From NCBI GenBank assembly GCA_013176395.1, contig JABMLP010000002.1, positions 186,001 through 250,000 on the forward strand: 64,000 nt of DNA, given 5' to 3'. A program made the position numbers and the translations under genes. Source of the stretch: Venturia oleaginea (taxonomy: Eukaryota; Ascomycota; Dothideomycetes; Venturiales; Venturiaceae). The notes beneath the pieces were generated by a model, which saw only the letters and a program-made list of their open reading frames with translations, did no database searches and had not been told where the DNA came from. Below are positions 45,285 to 56,449 of the stretch, one piece after another (position 1 is the stretch's first letter; each line of letters begins with the position of its first letter).

Positions 45285-45553
45285 TTATCGCGCTTCAAAT
45301 TGTACCATCCTATATGTATCTCCGTCAGCGCCTAATCTTCTTCTTCCGTCTTACCCGATCCCAACTGAGAGTAGATGGGAGTGGAGGGATGGACTAACCT
45401 ATTCGTCCTCTCCTTGTATAAGACGCGGTGACCACAGTGTATACACCTAATCGCGTCGCCTTTTCGAAGGGTAACTTTTTGAGCGCAGTCGCCGCAGGTG
45501 TATTGGACTGGTTTTTCGAAGGGGGTTGAGAGGTCGACGGCGGAGGAGGACAT
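45285..45553 (-). CDS. RPC10: DNA-directed RNA polymerases I, II and III subunit ABC10-alpha (RPB12/RPC10), 59 aa
   Basis: Exons are 45553-45399 and 45309-45285, separated by an 89 bp intron (GTTAGT...ATATAG). ATG 45553 begins MSSSAVDL. The zinc ribbon has Cys20, Cys23, Cys37 and Cys40 (YTCGDCAQKVTL; IRCIHCGHRVLYKERT). The second exon adds only the conserved terminal MVQFEAR. The length of 59 residues is close to the ~70 of yeast Rpc10. This subunit is shared by all three nuclear RNA polymerases. Without the intron the frame would run into unrelated residues, so the splice is well supported. Confidence 0.95.
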
Positions 45554-45936
45554 GGTTATGCTTTGGGGTTTGTGTGGGTGGAGTTGGGGGTTGTGCGAGG
45601 GTTTGGTTTGGTTTGCGCGGGAGTGGTGCTGCAGCTGGAGTCGAGTCTTGGGCGGGAGCGGCATTGGCAGAATTTATTTGGCGCGCGTATTATTTTGTAT
45701 GTAAGCCGCGCTTGGCTGTGTTTGATCAGCGGTCAGGTGTTTTTGCGTTGTTGTTAATCGGTGGATGACGATTGGGAAGACGCCACCGTTTGAGCGGGAC
45801 GGGGGACTCAAAGATTGTTTGTGACAACTCCGGTGATCGGTTTCGTTTCTTAGAAATCATAATATACCCGATTCCTTTCCTACTTTCTCTTTCCTATACT
45901 CTTTGCCTGCCTCTATTCTCTCACTACATTGTAACC
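45554..45936. promoter_or_regulatory. Divergent promoter between RPB12 and NAR1 (383 bp)
   Basis: The start codons of RPB12 (minus) and NAR1 (plus) are 383 bp apart, so both must be driven from this interval. The NAR1 side has a C/T-rich stretch before its CCATG start. Confidence 0.7.
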
Positions 45937-47799
45937 ATGTCCGCGATCCTCTCCGCCGAGGATCTAAACGATTTCATCTCCCCCGGCGTCGCATGCATTA
46001 AACCGATTGAGTCTTTACCTACCAATACCGAAACATCATCGAATCCCTACGAAGTCACGACGGAGGAGAAAGTCGCGGCTGAGAATCCTACGCCTGCGCA
46101 GATTAGTCTGACGGATTGTCTTGCGTGTTCGGGATGTGTTACCAGTGCTGAGGCCGTGTTGGTTAGTCTGCAGAGTCATGCTGAGGTACTTTCGACATTG
46201 GATACGCATCCGAGTCTGGCGTCACTACCATGGATGGGTGTAAGAGGTGGAATAGAGCAAGAGAAGGATGTGGCATTGGAAGGAAAGATTTTCGTGGCGA
46301 CGATTAGTCCACAGACGAGAGCGAGTTTGGCTGCTGTTTATGGTGTTTCGTCTGCGCAGGCTGGAAATATGATTTCCCAGTTTCTTTCTGGATCGAATGG
46401 TCTTGCTAGCGGTGGCAAGCATGGGAGTAGATTTCTTTGGACACTGGATACGAATACCTTCCGTGATGCGGCTCTTGTCCTTGCTGCTGAGGAGGTGGCG
46501 GTGGGACTTCAAGATGGAGAGTTGAATAAGCCGATTTTGACGAGTGCTTGTCCTGGGTGGATTTGTTATGCTGAGAAGACGCATCCGTATATTCTGCCTC
46601 ATTTGTCACGATTGAAGAGCCCACAGGCGCTGACAGGGACGTTGGTGAAGAGTACGCTTGCGAAGAGGTTTGGAGTTCCGGTTGAGACGATATGGCATCT
46701 GGCTGTCATGCCGTGTTTTGACAAGAAATTGGAGGCGTCGAGAGGAGAACTAACAAGTGACGCATGGAGTGGGATGAACGCAGGCGGATCACCAGTGAGG
46801 GACGTAGACTGTGTCATCACAGCAAGAGAATTGATTGAGATGGCGAGGCTGAGAGGAATGGAGTTTGGATCGATGCCCACGACACCTTTACGAAGACGAG
46901 ACCGAGTACGCTTCCCAGACGCGCAGATCGACAAATTTCTCTTTCCCTCCCGGAAACAGAGATCACAGCAGGAGAAGGCTGCGGGATCTAGTGGAGGATA
47001 TCTATGGCATATTCTTCAACGGTTCCAAGCTCAGTACCCCGGCTCACGCATCAAAATCGAAAGAGGTCGCAACGCAGATGTTGTCGAGTATCTCCTCCTG
47101 CGACACAACAAGACAACTGGAAAGGAAGAGTGCGTCTTCAAAGCAGCACGGTACTATGGTTTCAGGAATATCCAGAATCTGGTCAGGAGGCTGAAACCAA
47201 AGGCTCAGTCGAGACTTCTTGCTGCTGCGGGCGCTAGGGGTGGGGCAAGAAGGCCGGGTGAGACGAAGGCAGTTGGCGGGAAGGACGTCGAGTACGCTTA
47301 CGTTGAGGTGATGGCTTGTCCTGGTGGTTGTACTAATGGAGGTGGTCAAGTCAAGGTTGGAGAAGTGGCGGAGGTCAGAGGAGAAGAAAAGCCTGAGCAG
47401 CCTGTTGCGGGCAAAGGTGGACCGCAAGAGCAAAGGGAGTGGTTGGCCAAGGTTGATGAAGCTTATTTCTCTGTTTCATCGAACTTAGACGACATGGAGA
47501 CCTCTAACGACGAAGATGATGTCGAGTTTAATGAGCAGGGCGAGGCCATGGATATCGACACCCCCCCGGACTCTTTGTCCTTGTCTTCACAAGATCCGCC
47601 TGAGATTGATGTCGTGGATGGTATATCGGCACTGAAAATGAGGCATATTCTCAGTCACTGGTCTCAGATCACAGATGTGCCTGTGGACAGTCTGGTCAAC
47701 ACGACGTATCGAAAGGTTGAAAGCGATGTGGGCAAGAAGAAAGTCAGCGATGTTGAGAGAGTGGCCGGGTTGGCTGGTTCACTGGGTGGTGGATGGTAG
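45937..47799 (+). CDS. NAR1: Cytosolic Fe-S cluster assembly factor Nar1 (iron-only hydrogenase-like), 620 aa
   Basis: ATG 45937 (AACCATGTCC) begins MSAILSAEDLNDFISPGVAC, the usual Nar1 start. Cys20 with Cys61, Cys64 and Cys67 (TDCLACSGC) would bind the N-terminal 4Fe-4S cluster. Cys205 (SACPGW), Cys260 (MPCFDKK), Cys461 and Cys465 (ACPGGC) would bind the hydrogenase-type cluster. Nar1 links the early (Nbp35-Cfd1) and targeting (Cia1-Cia2-Met18) parts of the cytosolic iron-sulfur assembly pathway and has no hydrogenase activity. The gene is intronless and intact. An acidic insert (SNDEDDVEFNEQGE) precedes the C-terminus, making it longer than the 491 residues of yeast Nar1. Confidence 0.95.
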   Translation: MSAILSAEDLNDFISPGVACIKPIESLPTNTETSSNPYEVTTEEKVAAENPTPAQISLTDCLACSGCVTSAEAVLVSLQSHAEVLSTLDTHPSLASLPWMGVRGGIEQEKDVALEGKIFVATISPQTRASLAAVYGVSSAQAGNMISQFLSGSNGLASGGKHGSRFLWTLDTNTFRDAALVLAAEEVAVGLQDGELNKPILTSACPGWICYAEKTHPYILPHLSRLKSPQALTGTLVKSTLAKRFGVPVETIWHLAVMPCFDKKLEASRGELTSDAWSGMNAGGSPVRDVDCVITARELIEMARLRGMEFGSMPTTPLRRRDRVRFPDAQIDKFLFPSRKQRSQQEKAAGSSGGYLWHILQRFQAQYPGSRIKIERGRNADVVEYLLLRHNKTTGKEECVFKAARYYGFRNIQNLVRRLKPKAQSRLLAAAGARGGARRPGETKAVGGKDVEYAYVEVMACPGGCTNGGGQVKVGEVAEVRGEEKPEQPVAGKGGPQEQREWLAKVDEAYFSVSSNLDDMETSNDEDDVEFNEQGEAMDIDTPPDSLSLSSQDPPEIDVVDGISALKMRHILSHWSQITDVPVDSLVNTTYRKVESDVGKKKVSDVERVAGLAGSLGGGW

Positions 47800-48817
47800 G
47801 CATGTTATGTGATATGAGCTTACGCATTATGCAGATAAATACCATGCCATGAGCCACCACTTAAGTTTTACAAGTCGATGTATGACCGGTATACATCGCA
47901 TATGTTCATCCTGGTGGACAGACTTTTAAAAAACTGGGGATACCGTAAACTTCTGCGACGACATGTCTATTCACAAATATCATCGATGACAGGTCTCGGT
48001 TCGTTGCCTTGCGTCCGATTCGCGATTTGCATCGAATATTGTTATATTATCACTTCTCTGACGAAAGGTTTCCAGAATCTCTTTCCTCCTTACAATGGTG
48101 ATTGTTATCACTACAGCAGCAACATTTCTTGGGTGATGATGCTTGTCATATTTTTTATTATCGGGGGAAGGTGGTATACTCTTAATTTTGTTTGCGCCTT
48201 TAAGGGAGGACTACTGAGGTATGAAGAGGTGAAAAGGTATGCTTAGGATATGGATCTGACAGTTCGTGCACCATGTGAAGAGCTTTCCTGGCTTGTACTT
48301 GAAGCTATTACTCGTGTTTCTGCTTGTTCTTATATAGGGGGAAGCTGGCGATCGGGGATGGTATGGGGTTAGATATGACGTTTGGTCCGGTGCTGGCCGG
48401 GTTTTGGAAGGTTGTGGATATATAAGAACCTTGGAGCTGGTGGTATGTTTGGTAATGGTCTTGTTGAAGAGCTGATGATACAATGGAGCACTGATTTATA
48501 CTCATTCCCCGATATGATTTTGCAAGGTGTAAGGATGTGTACGGCTAATGCAGCCGAACGATGGAGAAATTGGGAGTTCGCTATGTTTTCGCACTGATAT
48601 GACTATCTCTGCTATATTTTAACAGCCCCACCACCACTGATTATACATGTATTCTAGTCTTTCTCTCTTTTCCTCAAGTTTGTAATACTCGTCAATCAGG
48701 ATAGTCAATTGAAAAACATATCGACCACGCCTCTCACAATAATATGGTGTTTTTAGGTAATTCTTGAAGCCTCCCACCATTACTACCACGTCTCTATACA
48801 TTATAACTTCTCGTCGC
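47800..48817. other. AT-rich intergenic region without a recognised gene
   Basis: Frames here are short and without recognisable content. This is the border between the host island and transposon relics; I could not find the left terminal repeat of the hAT element in it. Confidence 0.5.
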
Positions 48818-51147
48818 ATGAATACACGGTTCTTTGACACTCGTAGGCCAGAGGGACATTCTCAAAGACCGGGTCCAGCAGTTGATGAGAGCGCCCTATC
48901 GCAGGACCTTCCTGAATCGACTCAAACCCGTTCTCTATCGCCTCCATCGGCTCCTATACCGCAAAGGACGTTACAAGCCACAGTAGCTATTGTACGGCAT
49001 GCTTCATTCCCTATCTCATGGTCAAACTTGTGGTTTCAAGGTACGAGACTGAAGAATCCTCGACTTCGTCCCGTTACAAAGCAGTCTATCTCACAAACTA
49101 CCTCTTGGATCTGGGAACACGGCCAGCAGATCTCAGCAGACGGCAAGGGCAGAGACAATATGTGGACATGCAGAATCTACCATCTAATGAAGGATTGGCA
49201 ACATGTGTTTATGTAGGAAGCAGTACAGGATCGCCAGCGAGTCACCTTACGAACAAACACTTCATCAAATCTCCTATCGAGCCTACTGAAAAGCCTATAC
49301 CAGAAGAGCAGGAGTTGGAGACATATTGCAAGACGTGCGGGCAGCGTAAAGAGTTGGATTTTAATGCTGTACTGTACAGACAGCAATACATTGACTGGTC
49401 AATTGCTCATAATATCGCCTTCCATACAGCCACGCATCCAGATACATTGCAGCTTCTACCAACTGGCGCTCACGATGTCCTCAGCGAGATTCTACCGGAT
49501 GCGAAATCTACACTGAGTAATTGGGTCTACGGAAGCTATCAAAAGCGACTACCTCTCCTTGTCAAACACGTCAAAGCCGCTCACAGCGCCATCAATATCT
49601 CGTGCGGCGCCTGGAAGGGAGGCAACCACTACAATTACCTCGCCGTATGTTCACACTTTATCGACAAAGATTACAAGCAGTGCCGTGTGCTTCTCGGCTT
49701 TCCTCGTATACGTGGCAGTAAGAGCGGCGAGAACCAAGCCAAAGTAATTGCTTCAGTACTTGCTACCTTCGAAATCGACAGTCACAATCTCGGCACAGTC
49801 ACATCTGATAACGCCTCGGACAATGATACCTGTATGCAGTCTCTTGAACTACGGTTTGACATGCCAGAAGGCTGGGGAAAGACGTCAAGAATCCGCTGCA
49901 TAGGACACATCATCAACCTGGTTGTCGAGGACCTTCTCTTCGGCGACAATGAGCAGTCAAAGCACTCAAAGCAACTCTCTGCTGCTGGAGTTGACGAGCA
50001 ATATGAAGTCTGGGCGCGCCTTGGACTCATCGGTCGCGTACACAACCTCTGTATATACATCAATGCTTCAACCGGTCGCAGAGAAGCCTTTGAGGCGCTT
50101 CAAAAGGACAGTTACCTCCCAGTCTGGTATGTCCTCTTAGTGGATGGCGATATCCGCTGGCATTCAACATACGAGATGTTGCAACGTATTCTCTCCTTCC
50201 GGGTCATCATCAAGCAGTGGCAGAAGGCCTACAAATACGAGAAGGGCGTCGATATCCGCGGTTCATTCCTCACCAATGATGACTTCGAGATGCTGGAGTT
50301 ATAGTGTAGTATTCTAGGCGATTTCAAGGATCTTTGCCTTGCGGAGGAGAACAATTCAACAACTACAGCTCACGGCTCTGCAGCAGGTGTTTTGACGGCA
50401 TTAACCTGTGCTTATGAGAGACTCAATGAAGCTGAAGTTGACGTGATGGCCCTAGGCTTCTCAGAGGAGTTTTTGAGGCCATTTCTTGCTGGTATTAAAG
50501 AGGCCTTACTGAAGACGCTCAAGTACACAGCGCTTATCGAAGAGAGCGATATTTACTACGCTGCAGTCATCCTCAACCCCAACTACCGTCTCCTATGGTT
50601 CGAGGACTTCTGGGCCAAATACGAGAATCGCAAGTGGTATAAACGCGCCGCCGCAGGCATGCAGAGGCTATTCGATGAATATATCGATAAATTAACACTA
50701 CTATCACAAACTCCATCGCAAGAACCTGAGCCCGAGGCCCCCATCGAAGAAGCCGAAGCCGCCACCGCAGTGCGCCAGCCATATTACGCTCGTTTTAACA
50801 AACTCTCCGCCAGTGTGAAGGCTAAAAAGCGCAAGATTACGATCCAAGAAGATGATTACAAGCGATATATCAACTACTGGGACCCGAATGGATGGAAGCC
50901 GGTAGAGGACATTATTGAGTGGTGGGTTGATCACCGCACTGAGTTTCCTATCTTATCACAAATGGCTTTCGATATATTATCAATTCCTGGCATGTCTGCA
51001 GAGGTAGAGAGGATATTCTCGCAAGCAGGACTACTCATCACTGACACCAGAAGTGGAATGACTGATAATACAATTGAGGCGTGTCAAGTACAACACCATG
51101 GGCTCAAAAACGGTCACTTTATAGCACAAAATCAAGCCACCATTTGA
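48818..51147 (+). pseudogene. hAT-family transposase, one frameshift and one in-frame stop
   Basis: An N-terminal frame from ATG 48818 holds a BED-like zinc-finger start (SWIWEHGQQI; WTCRIYH). The frame changes near 49190 and continues (ASHLTNKH) to the hAT core: YNYLAVCSHFID, TSDNASDNDTCM, RCIGHIINLVVEDLLFG and RWHSTYEM. TAG at 50302-50304 stops it, and the same frame resumes to a complete C-terminal dimerisation region (FPILSQMAFDILSIPGMSAE...FSQAGLLITDTRSGM) ending at 51147. With only two lesions the copy is fairly young. Terminal repeats and an 8 bp duplication were not found. Confidence 0.87.
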
Positions 51148-54100
51148 CCGATCGAGTCAGTTCATCAGTTAGTTCAGAACCTCACAGTTGGCCAGTTAGG
51201 TAATCGGCGAGATCTCGCAGTTGTGTTAGTTAGCTGGCCGAATCGGTCAGTCGACTGATTATCGAACGCCCTGAAAATGTGTGCCACGGCGACGAATCTT
51301 GACTGAGATACTAACATGATGAGAGTAAGTAGAACGCGTCAACTCGCCGCCTGGAACACTTTGGAGGCCTCATTGTACGCTTGATATTCCACGTATGGTG
51401 AGGCTTTGGATTATATACTGCCCGTGGACACTGCAGAGAAGCGAATAATGTATTTTACACTCACTACGAGCTTTCCATTCGACTTGGCCAATGAGATAGA
51501 TGGGCAGCTGCTAACCACAACCTTGGGTATATAAGTAAATCAGTTTGACCGCTTGTAAAAAGTTGCCAGAAGTCCTCTTTATAACAATCATAAGATATGG
51601 ATGTGTATATCTGTTTGCAATAACTCTGATTCAAGCGTTGAAACCAGGCAGGGGCTGGAACGTATCCCTCACCATGGAGTATAAGGTTTGGTAGCACCCC
51701 AACTCCATTGGATATTATTTCCTGATGATTCCCATCGAAAATGAAGGAAGTCTTCACCGTTCCCGCACATTATACTCCAAGTTAGCCTCGACTCGACCTA
51801 CTAGAGATTTCTCGAAGATGTTAAAGAAGTCAAGTCTTCTCTGAAGTCTATATATCCACGGTTGGATATAGACCGCAAAACCCATAACTTCTTATTCCAG
51901 AAAGATCTTTTTGAAAACCTTGTCATTTGGCTGAACATCATTTTATATTGCGAATATATGAGATTAAACATGCCGTGAATTCACCGTTCGAACATGATCT
52001 CGGATGAAGGTGTGCTTGCTCTCCTGCAGGGGATTGAAATTTCGATATAAAAAGTAGAAACCGACAAGGAATAGGTCTATTCGGACTTTGCGGAGAACGT
52101 TCAAGATTACTTTCGAGTTTCCTGAGATTGGTGGCAGCTTTTCGTCCTTTTGACGATGTTAAGGCTGAAAATTTGCTGGTATCCACCATCATTGAATCGG
52201 AAGTATGGACTTCTTCGTCCTCTTCCTTTGATCTGTTCTCCTTACAAGTCAAAACTGATTGTGAATCCTCAAAACCATACTTTAGAATAACTCGCACGGC
52301 TTCATTTGATATTGCCTAGGTTCCATACCTGGACTTCGAACCCGCAGCAAAATCAAGTATTTCGCCTAGCTGAGTTTTTTGAGCAATAGTTTTAGCAATC
52401 ATTCCTCTTTAAATAGGAAAGGATTCTCTGGAGTCGCTGCCTGATTTGTAAGAGCAGACTCGCATAGAGGAGAACGAAACTTGGCGAAACTGAACAGCAG
52501 CATTTTTTCAGCTTTTCAAGGAGTGAAAATCTCCACTCTAAGGCTGAATTGAAAAAAGGCACAGGGGTATAGCTGGAGACGCAGGTATCTTGTTAAAGGC
52601 TGTGTTTTGGGTGACGATCGATACAACATGATGAAAGCTTTTTCCAGCAGCAAAATTATATGACGATGAAAAGAGTTTGATAGGAACTCAAGAGGGATAT
52701 TTCTTGCTTGAATCGCAGTGATGATCATCAGCGATGCCGAAATTACCCCAACAACTTCACCGAGTCCCTTGCAAAAAATCTTCCTTCAGCTCTGCATCTT
52801 TGATAGCCAACTTAAAAAGAAAGGCCGTGGTTATTCAGGGCTTTGGTAAATCCTTACGCATACTCCGGTCTCTATTCGTCTTCTGTTTGCTGCGGATTAC
52901 GCTACGAAATAGAGGGGTTTTGTATATGATCAGGCTGGCAAGGCGGACCACGTGATAATCGTACATATCTCCAACTTATGAATCGGAACGCCACCTCAGG
53001 CTAGGGGCGGAGAGATACAATCTCAGTCCATATGAGTCAAATTCCCATTGCGATTTACGAGCCTTATCTTTCCGGAACCTAAGATAGGCATTCGGATTTC
53101 GAGGTTGCTCTTGCGTGGACCAAGAAACTTTCATATAAAGCACGATCTGGACCACTGGCTCCACAGACACACATTATTCGGCAAACACGAAGTCATATAG
53201 GTTAAGATCTTGTGCAAAATATTTGGCGGTACGTTTGGATTGTAAGCCGCATTCTTGTCCATCAGGGATAAATTTACAATATTTCGTGCGGACAGAATTA
53301 TTTATATGGACGCCCTTCATGCAAGTGATGAAGATTGACGGCATCGATCAAAACTATCTATTCGAAAATTCTACGATAAAATCGCCGTATATCGACGGAA
53401 GTGAATCTGTTGCGGTAACCACTTATGATTAATGCTTTTGAGATTTCAAAATTGTAAGGCTTGCGCCCATAGGGCGGGAAGATGTTCTGGTCACTATCTT
53501 CCTAATAGCAAAGATTGAGAACTTATTATAGTACCTGTGATTCTGCCTGCTAACCTCTTAGCATGAAGGTGGCTATACAAGGAAACTTCCTCCCATAGAG
53601 ACCCGAGCACGTCACCAACTCGTCATCAAATGTCAGATCGATGAAAAGACGAACAAATTCTCTCGAGATATATAAGTGTAATTTTCTGACTTTAATTTTT
53701 CTTTCACTGAGAGCAATAAGGCTATTAACGCAATATGGTCTGGCGTTTGTGTCCTTTGCTATCCTCACATAGTTGAAGCTTATTGTGAGTAGGGTAGACA
53801 ACATGCTGATATCAAGTCGTTATTCACAGAGGAAAAAAAAACGTTTTGCGTTGTCGAAATCTTGAGGATGGTCAGCGAATCGTGATGATGACCATCATTG
53901 TAATTGAAGATTTCCAAAAGTGCGCTGGACAGCGTGATTCAAGGAATCCATAGGAAGACGCACTCTGATTTTCATGATCTATTGGTGATGCTTGAAATCA
54001 TCTTCTCTTGTATCAGTGCAAGGTACATGTGGACAAGAGACCCTTCAAGTCTGACGCCTTCTTTCTGGTTCTCTAAAATATTCAAATTTTTATGAAACAT

Positions 54101-55438
54101 AGACCAAACCGCGAGCCCTGATCTCTGGTAGTTCTACCCTTGTTAGATTCTTGGAGCTCTCTATCCACATGATCTAGTTATTTGTTACTATTGCGTGAGA
54201 CATCTGGGACGTTAGCCAACGATGCAATTGGGGACTGGGACTTTCACCATATAAAACCTATCTTTCTCCCCAACCCTGTAACACTAAAACCTTTTTCAAT
54301 GTTCGGCATAGCCGCGGCCCATGATATCCATTCTCACATAGTTCTGTATTTGACGTCCGCAACGAGTAAACCAATAAATAGAAGTTAGCTGTATGATGAG
54401 TGGTTCGACTTTCTCTAAAGGCATTGTAATCCTTAGTGGTGAACGAGGACCAGCCGTGATGCTGTATATTACCACAGCCACACTGCCACCAATTTCAATG
54501 TCAAAGTCTTGACAGATTGTCGAACAAGCTGTCATGATCGAGGCGCCTGAAATTAAATAGATAGGCAATCGGCGCGGGCAACCATTGATTGTACTTGTAG
54601 CATGCACTCTTGTTGGTTTTCTTCTTCCCGAATTCTGTAGTATTTATAGCTTTCGGAAACTAGTTGTAGCCGAGTTTCATCTTCCACTGTTAGGAAGTGG
54701 AATTCTTACCATATGAAAGTCTCGAAGGCTACGCGGTCATTAGCGGATGACACCGGCTGCCCGAGAAAGGAAAGAGAAATTCTGTACCAAAAGCTTGGTT
54801 CTACTCTCCTGAGCTCCACTAAACCAAGGTCAAGATCGATGCCTATTTGAGATCTGCTTCAACGTGGAAGAAGATCGAGAGGGTTCTGGAATCACTCGAA
54901 GTATAGCGAAATATAAGAGCGAGTTCTTTGGCAATCCTTGATAATGATGATAATGATCGCCGTAGTCCGGTCGTAGGTTGTTGGAAGGCAAAGATGTACA
55001 ACAACGAGTGAATTGATGACTGCATGAGGCTTTAATTGAGGCAATTGAAGTCTCCTATATACATGTAATACGAGGATAAACGAAGCCCTAACAACGCATG
55101 TATAACGCATCTAACAACGCATATAAAATGAGTGACTTATAGGTAACCGATAAATGACTTAACATACACACATAACTCAACATAGGTTTCGCCATCATTA
55201 CTTCGTCCGTAAAAGAGGTACCAACATCCTTCCACCTGACAGCGTTATTTTCTATTAGTGTTTCGAACACAAATTTCGAGCCCTAATACTCTATGGAACC
55301 TTTGACAAGCACCTGCATTTCGGACATATCTGATGGCTGTTTTAGAAGCAACGGCTTACCCAAAACCGGGTAGACATATCCAGTTGCCAACGTATATCCG
55401 CGTCCATACATTTGTTAGTACTATAAGATTAGCAAAAC
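51148..55438. other. 4.3 kb AT-rich region without a recognised gene
   Basis: Many short frames, more on the minus strand (for example 51464-51757, 51938-52297, 53550-53804, 54296-54607), have natural-looking composition but no domain I recognise. They may be remains of one eroded gene or transposon. Confidence 0.5.
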
Positions 55439-55479
55439 CGGCTAATGACTGTACACCCACAATCATCGATTTTTCGGAC
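55439..55479 (+). repeat. Left terminal inverted repeat of the MULE remnant
   Basis: 41 bp, the exact reverse complement of 56409-56449. Confidence 0.9.
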
Positions 55480-55819
55480 CAGCACATACACGCAATGACT
55501 AGCACCATCATTTAGCATGAAGACAAATTCGTGTATGTTTTAGTCATTAATTGTATGCGATAGTCACTGATTATATGTTTGAGGCCAAAAGGTTCAGCCA
55601 TTCATTGCATAGAGTCGCTGCTGTAATCAAAGTCAATCTCAGGGGCATTACGCCGACCATCACCATAGAATGGCGCTAACCGCATTTGAATAATGTACAA
55701 ACTCAAACTACACGGCAATCGACTCAACTCAATTAAATTCATCATTTTGGCTCAAATACCTCGCTCAGAACCGTGCTAAGGCCGCTGTACATACTGCCGG
55801 CGGCCTCAAAATCGCTCAT

Positions 55820-56225
55820 TCTTCCTCCAATAACAACTCAATGTCCCTACCAATCTCGCTGGCATCGCAGGCGTCACTCATATGGTTTTTTGAGCCGCAG
55901 AATGCACAGGATAGCGGACACGTATGCTTCTTAAGTTGTCGTAACTTCTACTCCTTTGGCTTGCCTACGAGGGCTACTCGCATTGCGAAATGGCATGTAT
56001 GCTGCTCACGACCACGGCATTCGAGTTGCCAGAACTGGGGCTTGCTGTTCTTAACGTTGAAAGACTCATTGGCGGCGCAATCGCGTCGGTAATGAGGTTT
56101 TTGGCTTCCTCAAGAGTCTCGAAAGTCATTCCAAGCTGGAGCGTTGGATAGAGAGGGATATCTTCAGGTGCAGGAGGTTTTTGAGAGCGCTGGGACAGCG
56201 CCTGGCTTGATAATAGTGTCGCCAT
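55820..56225 (-). pseudogene. FAR1-like N-terminal fragment of a MULE transposase
   Basis: From ATG 56225 the frame reads DIPLYPTLQLGMTFETLEEA, the usual entry to FAR1/WRKY-GCM1-type zinc domains. After a frame change near 56075 it continues ESFNVKNSKPQFWQLECRGR, CHFAMRVALVGKP, an in-frame TAG, then KHTCPLSCAFCGSKNHMSDAC. The Cys...Cys...His-x-Cys spacing fits that zinc fold. The DDE core is missing. Confidence 0.6.
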
Positions 56226-56408
56226 AGGTGTAATTTGAGGTTGTTGGTGTTGCTGAAATTGGGTTTTTGAGCAGAAGTTTGTACGGTAAGTTGCCCTCCA
56301 CTGTGTTGACTATAACTATATTAACTGTGTTGATTGCTACAGAATTGTATGTATGTAATAGTGATTGAACATACAATAATTGCAATCGTCGCAATCATGT
56401 ATGCAATA

Positions 56409-56449
56409 GTCCGAAAAATCGATGATTGTGGGTGTACAGTCATTAGCCG
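56409..56449 (-). repeat. Right terminal inverted repeat of the MULE remnant
   Basis: 41 bp, the exact reverse complement of 55439-55479. Confidence 0.9.

Larger units (their letters stand above)
55439..56449 (-). mobile_element. MULE (Mutator-like) remnant with 41 bp terminal inverted repeats, ~1 kb
   Basis: Bases 55439-55479 and 56409-56449 are exact reverse complements over 41 bp, beginning CGGCTAATGACTGTACACCC. Between them a minus-strand fragment resembles the N-terminal DNA-binding part of FAR1/hop-type MULE transposases. The catalytic part is absent, so this is an internally deleted element. No target duplication was recognised. Confidence 0.68.
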
